Origin: DASYLJ01 sp964432595
GTDB taxonomy: Bacteria > Desulfobacterota > Binatia > DP-6
Assembly (NCBI GenBank): GCA_964432595.1
Contig: CAYSOF010000035.1
Span: 1 to 51,913, forward strand
DNA length: 51,913 bases
Reading direction: 5' to 3'
Position numbers and translations under genes: made by a program. The notes under the pieces were generated by a model. That model was not told where the DNA came from. It saw nothing but the letters and a program-made list of their open reading frames with translations, and ran no database searches. Shown here piece by piece: positions 45,748-51,913 of this stretch; the stretch's first letter is position 1, and each line of letters opens with the position of its first letter.

Positions 45748-47126
45748 CAGCGCCTCCCTCTGCCGCCGCCACCGCCGCGGCGTCCACCGCCTCCGCCGCC
45801 GCCCCGTCCGCCGAATCCGCCGCCGCCGCGGCCGCCACCACCACCGCCCCCGAAGCCGCCGCCGCCGCGTCCCCCGCCGCCACCCGAGTACGACGGGCGA
45901 TTGCGACTCGCCGCACCGCGCTGGCTGTGGTCGCGCGCATCGCGGCCGTTGCCGTAGCCGCCGAACGCGCCTTGGTTGCCGCCGCCACCGGGCCGGGTAC
46001 TCGGCCGCTGCTCGGGTCGTCCACCGCCGCCGGGACGGCCGACGTCCTGTCGTCCGCCGCCGGCGCCACCGGGGCGCTGCCCCGGGCGGCCGCCGCCCCC
46101 GGGGCGATCGGGACGGCCACCGCCGTCCATCCCCGGACGTTGTCCCGGCCGATCACCGCGTCCACCGCTGCCGGGACGATCGCGCCCGCCGTCGCCAAAG
46201 CCGCGCGCCGCGTCGTTCCGCGCACGATCGCGCGACGCCGTGCGATCGCGGTTCTCGAAACGCTGGCGGCTGCGCTCGCCCTCGTACCCGACGCCGCGCC
46301 GGTGCTCCGGGTTGTGCTCCCATTTGTTGCGCGTGCGGCTGCGGTCGACGTTCTTCTCCCTGTTGATGTTGATGTTGTTGTTGCTGTTCTTCTTGCCGCC
46401 GCCGCCGCCACCGCCGTTGTAGTCGTAGTGGTGGTAGACGTCGTGGTCGTTCCAATCGAACGCGCCCGCCATCAGCGCGCCCGTCGCCATGCCGGCGCCG
46501 AACGTCAGCAGGGTCCCACCCCAGGTCGCCGTCGGCGGGTACATGTACGGATAGGCTGGGGCCGTCGCGTACGTCGGACCGTAGACCGTGGGGGGGTACG
46601 TCGGCACGTAGACGACCTGCGGGTCCGTCTGCTGGATGACGATCGTCTCCTTCTCCTTGACGATCGTCTGCTGGCTGTCACTCTTGAGCGCGCCGGTGGC
46701 GTCCGCCTTGGCCCGCATCCGCTGGACGGCGTCCATGACGGCGGCCTGCTGATCGAGGAAGGCGTTGCCGAGGTCCTGCGTCCAGTCCAGGTTCGTCGAC
46801 AGCCGGGTCAGGACGTCCGGCATGTGGCAGATGTACTTGACGCTGTCGTCCCAGTCCTGACCCTCGAGCGCCTTGTCGAGGGCGTCGCCGGTCAGGGCGG
46901 CGTTCTGCTTCCGCCAGCGGTCCGCCTCGACGACCTCGAGGGGATACGTCGACGCGATGAGTACCTGGCTCAGCAGGCCATCCGGGTAGAGTGCGATCGG
47001 CGCGACCAGCTGGTCGAGTTGATCGGACGTCATCTTGGCCGCGTCTTTCGCGGCATGACCGATCTGGGCCGCCAGCAGCGCCACGGCCATCGTTGCTGCG
47101 AACACCCAACGGCTTCGCGTCGTCAT
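45747..47126 (-). CDS. DUF3300 secreted protein with long Gly/Arg-rich tail
   Basis: 459 aa. Signal peptide (AATMAVALLAAQIGHA). DUF3300 core at about 35-260: QLDQLVAPIALYPDGLLSQVL, STYPLEVVEADRW, and VYVPTYPPTVYGP. The last 200 residues are low complexity: Asn-rich, then many Arg-Gly and Pro-Gly runs, ending in RGGGG repeats, probably disordered and cationic, able to bind polyanions or peptidoglycan. First gene of the 12-gene operon; ATG at 47126 has CCGGAGGTC upstream and a good promoter 49-77 bases away. Confidence 0.9.
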   Translation of the reverse strand: MTTRSRWVFAATMAVALLAAQIGHAAKDAAKMTSDQLDQLVAPIALYPDGLLSQVLIASTYPLEVVEADRWRKQNAALTGDALDKALEGQDWDDSVKYICHMPDVLTRLSTNLDWTQDLGNAFLDQQAAVMDAVQRMRAKADATGALKSDSQQTIVKEKETIVIQQTDPQVVYVPTYPPTVYGPTYATAPAYPYMYPPTATWGGTLLTFGAGMATGALMAGAFDWNDHDVYHHYDYNGGGGGGGKKNSNNNININREKNVDRSRTRNKWEHNPEHRRGVGYEGERSRQRFENRDRTASRDRARNDAARGFGDGGRDRPGSGGRGDRPGQRPGMDGGGRPDRPGGGGRPGQRPGGAGGGRQDVGRPGGGGRPEQRPSTRPGGGGNQGAFGGYGNGRDARDHSQRGAASRNRPSYSGGGGGRGGGGFGGGGGGGRGGGGFGGRGGGGGGGRRGGGGGRGRR

Positions 47127-47174
47127 GGAGCGACCTCCGGTGCGTGCGCGGCGACTTCCGCGCGAGGAATTCGG

Positions 47175-47203
47175 GTCATAGTGGGGTCGATCCATTTCTG
47201 CAA
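47175..47203 (-). promoter_or_regulatory. Sigma70-type promoter of the 12-gene operon
   Basis: On the minus strand TTGCAG (47203-47198) and TATGAC (47180-47175) are separated by exactly 17 bases; each matches the consensus at four of six positions. Transcription would begin near 47168, about 40 bases before the DUF3300 start. The 230-base gap 47127-47356 holds nothing else convincing apart from a plus-strand TTGACA at 47209 with a weak -10. Confidence 0.6.
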
Positions 47204-47356
47204 GATAATTGACATCGTGTTCCGCCTGTGGATTCGGCGGAGCATGGGGGCGCGCGACGTGCTCCGGCATGACGTCGGCGCCTTCACGGGCACGTTCGCG
47301 CTGCCGCTCGACGCGCTGTTCGACAAGGTCTGCCAGCTCGCGAACCGAGCAGGTGG

Positions 47357-47764
47357 CTAACGCTTCACGCCGACGGGCTCGCCGACGAGCGGACTCCCGG
47401 TCTCGAGGCAGAGCAGCCGCACGCGCCCCGTCGCGATGATGCGTCCGTCGGGATCCCGCGCGGTCGCCTCCCACAGCTGCGCCCGCCGACCGCGCGAGAT
47501 CGGCGTCGCGACCACGCGCACGCGCCCCGCGCGCACGGCGTGCACGAAGCTCGTGTGGTTCTCGACGCCGACCACGGACAGGCCGCGTCCCACCGCATCG
47601 ATACCGGCGCCGGTCGAGCACGCCGACTCCACCGCCGCGCAATGCACGCCGCCATGGACGATCCCGTACGGCTGATGGTGCCGCTCGTCGATCGTGTACT
47701 CGATGACCACCTCGTCGCGCGTCGCGCTGACGAGCTCGAAGCCGAGGGTCGCGTCGAGCGTCAC
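47357..47764 (-). CDS. PaaI-type hotdog thioesterase
   Basis: 135 aa. Hotdog fold with YTIDERHHQPYGIVHGGVHCAAVESA; the HGG motif with preceding QPYGIVHGG is typical of the PaaI/YbgC-like group. It hydrolyses acyl-CoA (often hydroxyphenylacetyl- or short acyl-CoA). The GTG start at 47764 overlaps the VOC gene stop (GTGA), so the two are co-translated and may act on the same CoA pool. Confidence 0.88.
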   Translation of the reverse strand: MTLDATLGFELVSATRDEVVIEYTIDERHHQPYGIVHGGVHCAAVESACSTGAGIDAVGRGLSVVGVENHTSFVHAVRAGRVRVVATPISRGRRAQLWEATARDPDGRIIATGRVRLLCLETGSPLVGEPVGVKR

Positions 47765-48234
47765 GCGCGGTGCGCCGCGATGACGTCCGGCGGCGCCTGC
47801 ACCAGCTCCACCAGCACGCCCTCGCTCGACAGGGGGAACTCCTCGTTGCCCTTCGGGTGGATGAAGCAGACGTCGTGGCCCGCGGCGCCCTTTCGAATCC
47901 CGCCCGGCGTGAAGCGGACGCCCTTCGCCGTCAGCCACTCGACGCACCTGGCGAGGTCGTCGACCCAGAGCCCCACGTGGTTCAGCCGCGGCTCGTCGAC
48001 GCGCGGCTTCTTCGCGGGATCGAGCGGCTGCATGATGTCGACCTCGACCGCGTGCGGCCCCTGTCCGATGCGGAGGATGTCCTCGTCGACGTTCTCCTTC
48101 TCGCTGCGGAAGGTGCCGGTCTGCTCGAGCCCGAGCAGCTCGACCCAGAAGCGCGCCAGCTTGCCTTTGTCGTCGGCGCCGACGGCGATCTGCTGGAGCC
48201 CCAGGATACGGAATGGACGCATGCGGGCGACCAT
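47761..48234 (-). CDS. VOC-family protein, methylmalonyl-CoA-epimerase-like
   Basis: 157 aa. Two VOC modules. The C-terminal signature FIHPKGNEEFPLSSEGVLVE and LNHVGLWVDD match methylmalonyl/ethylmalonyl-CoA epimerases. By alignment from memory with that family, two of four metal ligands differ: the first His is Gln (LQQIAV) and the Gln is Asp (VEVDIM), while His (LNHVG) and Glu (VELVQ) remain. It may be a divergent epimerase for the ethylmalonyl-CoA or propionate branch, or another VOC enzyme. Start at ATG 48234 or ATG 48222. Confidence 0.72.
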   Translation of the reverse strand: MVARMRPFRILGLQQIAVGADDKGKLARFWVELLGLEQTGTFRSEKENVDEDILRIGQGPHAVEVDIMQPLDPAKKPRVDEPRLNHVGLWVDDLARCVEWLTAKGVRFTPGGIRKGAAGHDVCFIHPKGNEEFPLSSEGVLVELVQAPPDVIAAHRA

Positions 48235-48298
48235 ACCCCGGCCCGCGCGGCCGCGGCAAAGGATGGGCGACGGGGAGTCCGGATGCTAGGAGAGGGGC

Positions 48299-49594
48299 AT
48301 GCAGATCGAGCTGATCGCGCCCGTGAGCTCCGCCTCGGCGTCGATGCCGCGACTGGGCCTCGGCATCCTCGCGGCGCTGACGCCGCCCGAGGAGGAGATC
48401 ATCTACACGGACGAGGTCGCACGCCGCTTCGACATCGAGCGCGACGTGAAGGACGTCGACCTGGTCGGGATCAGCGTCGACTCGAAGACCGCGCGCCGCA
48501 GCTACGACATCGCCGATGCCTACCGGCGGCGCGGTATCCCGGTCGTGCTCGGCGGCATTCATCCGACGGCCTGCCCCGAGGAGGCGATGGCGCACGCCGA
48601 CGCGGTCGTCGTCGGGGAGGCGGAGGACGCCTGGCCCCAGCTGCTCGAGGACCGCAAGCGCGGCGAGCTGAAGCCCATCTATCGGCCCGCCCTGCCCGAC
48701 CTGGCGAAGCGGCCGTTCGCGCGCCGCGATCTCTTCAAGTCGCGCAAGTACATCCCCTTCGAGGTCCTGCAGACGATGCGCGGCTGTCCGTACCCGTGCG
48801 AGTTCTGCAGCGTGTCGACGGCGAACGGCACGACGATGCGTTTCCGTCCGGCCGATGACGTCCTCGGCGAGCTCGACACGCTCGGCAAGATGGTGATGTT
48901 CGGCGACGACAACGTCATGATCCACCGCGCGTACTCGAAGGACCTCTTCACGCGCATGATTCCGATGAAGAAGCACTGGATCGGCCAGTGCTCGCTGGCC
49001 GCGGTCAAGCGGCTCGAGAACGTGCAGCTCATGGCGGCGAGCGGCTGCAAGGCGCTCTTCGTCGGCTTCGAGAGCATCGACGAGGAGACGACGCGCTACA
49101 CGGGGAAGAAGCAGAACAAGCCGTCGCAGTACAAGGAGACGATCGACATGCTGCTCGAGCACGGCATTTCCGTGTGGGGCAGCTTCGTCTTCGGCTTCGA
49201 CACCGACGACCCCGAGGTGTTCGATCGCACCGTCGAGTTCGCGATCGAGATGAAGCTCACGATGGCGAGCTTCGCGCTCCTCTGCCCCTATCCGGGCACG
49301 GCGCTGTACCGGCGGCTCGAGGCCGAGGGACGCCTGACCGATCCGCGCTGGTGGCTGCGCCCCGACCACGAGACCACGGGCCCCTTCTACACGCCGACGC
49401 ACTTCACGCCGGACGGGCTCCGCGAGGGTTGGATGCGCGCCTGGAACCGCTTCTACGACTGGCGCTCGATGTGGCGGCGCTACACCGTCCGCCGCGAGTC
49501 GAGCTGGATCCAGACGACCGCCTTCTGGCCGCTCAACGTGATGCAGCGGCACATGGCGCGCTCGCGGAACGCCCAGATCGTCGCGACCTGCTAG
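48299..49594 (+). CDS. B12-binding-domain radical SAM enzyme
   Basis: 431 aa. N-terminal cobalamin-binding-like domain (1-125: LVGISVDSKTARRSYDIAD, VVLGGIHPTACPEEA, VVVGEAEDAW), then radical SAM core with CPYPCEFC (Cys163, 167, 170) and VGFESIDEETTRYTG. Such proteins do methylation or ring chemistry on unactivated carbons, for example hopanoid methylases and BchE; no specific role can be given. ATG at 48299 with AGGAGAGGGGC upstream; diverges from the VOC gene across 64 bases. Confidence 0.85.
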   Translation: MQIELIAPVSSASASMPRLGLGILAALTPPEEEIIYTDEVARRFDIERDVKDVDLVGISVDSKTARRSYDIADAYRRRGIPVVLGGIHPTACPEEAMAHADAVVVGEAEDAWPQLLEDRKRGELKPIYRPALPDLAKRPFARRDLFKSRKYIPFEVLQTMRGCPYPCEFCSVSTANGTTMRFRPADDVLGELDTLGKMVMFGDDNVMIHRAYSKDLFTRMIPMKKHWIGQCSLAAVKRLENVQLMAASGCKALFVGFESIDEETTRYTGKKQNKPSQYKETIDMLLEHGISVWGSFVFGFDTDDPEVFDRTVEFAIEMKLTMASFALLCPYPGTALYRRLEAEGRLTDPRWWLRPDHETTGPFYTPTHFTPDGLREGWMRAWNRFYDWRSMWRRYTVRRESSWIQTTAFWPLNVMQRHMARSRNAQIVATC

Positions 49595-49621
49595 CGTTGT
49601 CCCCCGGGGAGGGATCCGTTA

Positions 49622-49634
49622 GGCCCTTCGGGCC
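49622..49634 (+). promoter_or_regulatory. Hairpin between ribosome binding site and start codon
   Basis: GGCCC-TTC-GGGCC lies directly before the DedA ATG at 49635. The only good ribosome binding site (GGGGAGGGA, about 49605-49613) is over 20 bases from the ATG, too far unless this 13-base hairpin folds and shortens the distance. A translation control element is possible. Confidence 0.4.
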
Positions 49635-50297
49635 ATGGATTGGATCATGTCCCTGGTCGACGTCGCGCTGCACCTCGACAAGTATCTGAACGAGTGGGCC
49701 ACCGCGCTCGGCCCGTGGCTCTACGTGGTGCTGTTCCTGGTCGTCTTCGCGGAGACGGGCCTGGTCGTGACTCCCTTCCTGCCGGGCGACTCGCTGCTGT
49801 TCGCGATCGGCGCGCTCGCGTCGATCGAGGGCTCGCCGATCAACGTCTGGCTGATGGTCGTCCTGCTCATCGTGGCTGCCGTCCTCGGCGACGCCGCGAA
49901 CTACTCCATCGGGCACATGATCGGGCCGCGCGTCTTCAACAACCAGAACTCGCGGCTGCTGAACCCCGCCCACCTGAAGCGCACGCACGAGTTCTACGAG
50001 AAGTACGGCGGCAAGACGATCTTCCTCGCCCGCTTCGTGCCGATCGTCCGCACGTTCGCGCCGTTCATCGCCGGCGTCGGCAGCATGTCCTACTCGTACT
50101 TCGCGATGTGGAACATCACCGGCGGCATCGTCTGGGTGACGGCGCTCACGCTGGCCGGCTACTACTTCGGGCAAATCCCGATCATCCAGCGCAACTTCGA
50201 GACCGTCGTGCTGGCGATCATCGTCATCTCGGTCCTGCCCATGGTCTTCGAGTTCGTGAAGGCGCGCCGCGAAGCACGGGCGACCTCACCCGGTTGA
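49635..50297 (+). CDS. DedA-family membrane protein
   Basis: 220 aa with about five hydrophobic segments. Family motifs: FLPGDSLLFAIGAL with preceding ETGLVVTP, and FLARFVPIVRTFAPFIAGV (RxPxxR region). DedA proteins are linked to undecaprenyl-phosphate or phospholipid flipping and membrane potential homeostasis. The ATG at 49635 is preceded by a small hairpin; MSLVD at 49647 is an alternative start. Confidence 0.92.
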   Translation: MDWIMSLVDVALHLDKYLNEWATALGPWLYVVLFLVVFAETGLVVTPFLPGDSLLFAIGALASIEGSPINVWLMVVLLIVAAVLGDAANYSIGHMIGPRVFNNQNSRLLNPAHLKRTHEFYEKYGGKTIFLARFVPIVRTFAPFIAGVGSMSYSYFAMWNITGGIVWVTALTLAGYYFGQIPIIQRNFETVVLAIIVISVLPMVFEFVKARREARATSPG

Positions 50298-50329
50298 GTC
50301 GGCGGCACCGGCCGGGCTAACACGCTCGC

Positions 50330-51133
50330 ATGAGCGAGCGCGTCAGCGTGGAGATCACCGACGGCGTGGCGGACGTCCGCCTCGACCGGGCCGACAAGAT
50401 GAACGCCCTCGATGCGGCCATGTTCGAGGGCTTGATCTCGACGGGCCGACGGCTGGCGGCCGATCGCAGCGTCCGGGCCGTCGTGCTGTCGGGCAACGGC
50501 CGCGGCTTCTGTGCCGGGCTCGATTTCATGAGCTTCATGGCCATGGGCGAGGCCGACGCCGGCGCGCCGCGTCTGATGGCGCGCGACCCGCTCAGCCCGG
50601 CCAACCGCGCCCAGCGCGCCGCCTGGATCTGGACCGAGGTGCCCGTCCCCGTCATCGCCGCCATCCACGGCGTCGCGTTCGGCGGCGGTCTCCAGATCGC
50701 GCTCGGGGCCGACATCCGGCTCGTCACGGCGGACGCGAAGCTGTCGGTCATGGAGATCAAGTGGGGCCTGATCCCCGACATGTCCGGCACCCAGACGCTC
50801 CGCCATCTGGTGCGGCTCGACGTCGCCAAGGAGCTCACGTTCACGGGCCGCATCGTCTCGGGCACCGAGGCCGCCGCCCTCGGCCTGGCCACCCGCGTCG
50901 TGGCCGACCCGCACGCCGAGGCGATGGCGATGGCGCGCGAGATCGCCGGCAAGTCGCCGCATGCCATCCGGGCGGGCAAGCGGCTCCTCGACGAGACGGT
51001 CGTCGCCGACCGCGAGAGCGGCTTCCGTCTCGAGGAGGAGCTGCAGCGCGGGTTGATCGGCAGCCCGAACCAGCTGGAGGCGGTGCAGGCGAACCTGCAG
51101 AAGCGCGCCCCGAAGTTCACCGATCCGGAGTAG
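50330..51133 (+). CDS. Enoyl-CoA hydratase/isomerase (crotonase) family protein
   Basis: 267 aa. Oxyanion-hole segments GRGFCAGLDFMS and GVAFGGGLQIALGADIRL, then MEIKWGLIPDMSGTQTL. Compared with classical enoyl-CoA hydratase the first catalytic Glu (GGGCEL) is Gln here (GGGLQI) while the second (PEI) is present as MEI, so hydration may be weak or replaced by isomerase or hydrolase chemistry. Converges with the glutathione transferase gene 3 bases away. Confidence 0.88.
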   Translation: MSERVSVEITDGVADVRLDRADKMNALDAAMFEGLISTGRRLAADRSVRAVVLSGNGRGFCAGLDFMSFMAMGEADAGAPRLMARDPLSPANRAQRAAWIWTEVPVPVIAAIHGVAFGGGLQIALGADIRLVTADAKLSVMEIKWGLIPDMSGTQTLRHLVRLDVAKELTFTGRIVSGTEAAALGLATRVVADPHAEAMAMAREIAGKSPHAIRAGKRLLDETVVADRESGFRLEEELQRGLIGSPNQLEAVQANLQKRAPKFTDPE

Positions 51134-51136
51134 CCG

Positions 51137-51739
51137 TCAGCCCTGCGTGATCGGCACGTGGTTCGGCTGCGCGCGCACGCGATCGAACCACGCACGGATC
51201 GCGGCGTACTTCCCGAGGTCGAACTCGCCCTCCTCGGCGACGTGCGTGTACGCGTACAGCGCGATGTCGGCGATCGAGTAGCGGCCGCCGACGAAGAACG
51301 CTTGGCGTGCGAGGTGGTGCTCCATCACGTCGAGCGCGGCGTAGCCCTGCTTCCGCTTGCCCGGCAGGAGCATCGTGCGCTCGTCCGTCAGCCCCGTGTG
51401 CAGCCAGAAGCGTACCGTCGCGATGTTGGGCTCGTGGCTGTACTGCTCGAAGAACATCCACTGCAGTACCTGCGCCCGCGCGAGCCGGTCGTCGGGCAGG
51501 AACGGCGTGCCCTCCGCCAGGAACCACATGATCGCGTTCGACTCGGCGAGATGCTCGCCGTTCTCGAGCCGCAACGTCGGGATGCGTCCGTTCGGGTTCT
51601 TCGCGAGGAAGTCCGCCGTCCGCGTCTCCCCCTTCACGATGTCGAGCTCGACCCGCTCGAAGGGAATCCCGAGCTGCCGCAGCAGCAGCCGGACTTTGTA
51701 GCCGTTTCCCGATTCCAGGTAGTCGTAGAGCCGAAGCAT
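51137..51739 (-). CDS. Glutathione S-transferase family protein
   Basis: 200 aa. N-terminal thioredoxin-fold domain (LYDYLESGNGYKVRLLLRQL, NPNGRIPTLRLENGEHLAES with the cis-Pro and ESNAI glutathione-binding loop) and C-terminal helical domain with GGRYSIADIALYAYTHVAEE. Conjugation or related GSH chemistry; substrate unknown. ATG at 51739. Downstream to the contig end (51740-51858) nothing recognisable. Confidence 0.9.
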   Translation of the reverse strand: MLRLYDYLESGNGYKVRLLLRQLGIPFERVELDIVKGETRTADFLAKNPNGRIPTLRLENGEHLAESNAIMWFLAEGTPFLPDDRLARAQVLQWMFFEQYSHEPNIATVRFWLHTGLTDERTMLLPGKRKQGYAALDVMEHHLARQAFFVGGRYSIADIALYAYTHVAEEGEFDLGKYAAIRAWFDRVRAQPNHVPITQG

Positions 51740-51858
51740 CCCGCGTGGCTACCACGCACAGCGAGGCGGAGTAACACGCATACCGTCGACGGCAGGATTG
51801 GTGGGCGGTATGGCGGAGGCTCTGCACCGGCGTGCGGGCGCGGCGGCCGGGGGGTCGT

Positions 51859-51912
51859 CCGAGCGAGCGCGTAGCGAGATGGCCATCGTCCCCTCCCGGG
51901 GTCGACCAACGA
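51859..51912. repeat. Right copy of the 54-bp inverted repeat
   Basis: Reverse complement of 1-54 without mismatch. On the minus strand it reads GGGAGGGGACG then ATGGCC, as in the left copy. Beyond the 54 bases the two flanks are unrelated. See the left-end entry. Confidence 0.85.
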
Positions 51913-51913
51913 C

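Noticed and set aside
47217..47360. Small plus-strand frame of 47 codons ending at 47360
   Set aside because: No ribosome binding site or recognisable domain, and it lies between two minus-strand genes; a weak TTGACA at 47209 is not enough support.
48299..49594. Radical SAM gene as the sulfatase maturase (anSME)
   Set aside because: It has an N-terminal B12-binding-like domain and lacks the C-terminal SPASM Cys clusters of anSME.

Overview
The window is a GC-rich (about 70% by eye) bacterial chromosomal contig, gene-dense, with long runs of genes overlapping by 1-4 bases (ATGA, GTGA, TGATG junctions). The gene content (a Myxococcus-like carotenoid operon, malate thiokinase/malyl-CoA lyase, methylsuccinyl-CoA dehydrogenase, multihaem cytochrome, CDDGN-type Cys repeats) suggests an uncultured deltaproteobacterium-like lineage, possibly Candidatus Binatota or Myxococcota. 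This placement is inference from gene content; no rRNA or ribosomal protein gene is present to settle it.

Layout. (1) 128-8583, minus strand: an eight-gene carotenoid operon crtE-crtI-crtB-crtD-crtC-glycosyltransferase-acyltransferase-B12-binding MerR regulator, with one candidate promoter/operator palindrome at 8594-8620. No cyclase is present, so an acyclic, hydroxylated, glycosylated and acylated carotenoid is predicted. (2) 8634-14111: a YtfJ-like secreted protein, a peroxiredoxin, ilvD, and a large secreted protein with seven Cys-rich repeats. (3) 14201-25843: C1/C2-carbon and acyl-CoA metabolism: methylsuccinyl-CoA dehydrogenase, a 3-hydroxyacyl-CoA dehydrogenase, an AI-2E family permease, an operon of malate-CoA ligase-like subunits + ferredoxin + malyl-CoA lyase-like protein (serine cycle / ethylmalonyl-CoA theme), an orphan MASE1 histidine kinase, an acyl-CoA synthetase and a DUF3592 protein. 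(4) 25851-31228: envelope genes (DUF4239, lipoprotein, SYLF protein, OprP-like porin, sulfatase 1), interrupted by a 167-bp MITE-like element and gene remnants. (5) 31310-47126, minus strand: a tightly packed 12-gene operon DUF3300-DUF2950-HAD-sulfatase 2-MFS/spermidine-synthase fusion-MoxR-DUF58-DUF4381-BatA-BatB/C-BatD-octahaem cytochrome/TPR. It has a good sigma70-type promoter and is the strongest candidate for an undescribed system. (6) 47357-51739: thioesterase, methylmalonyl-CoA-epimerase-like VOC protein, B12-binding radical SAM enzyme, DedA protein, crotonase, glutathione transferase.

The two ends carry the same 54 bases in inverted orientation, which most likely marks a dispersed repeat where the assembly broke. 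No tRNA, rRNA, CRISPR array or intact transposase gene was seen.
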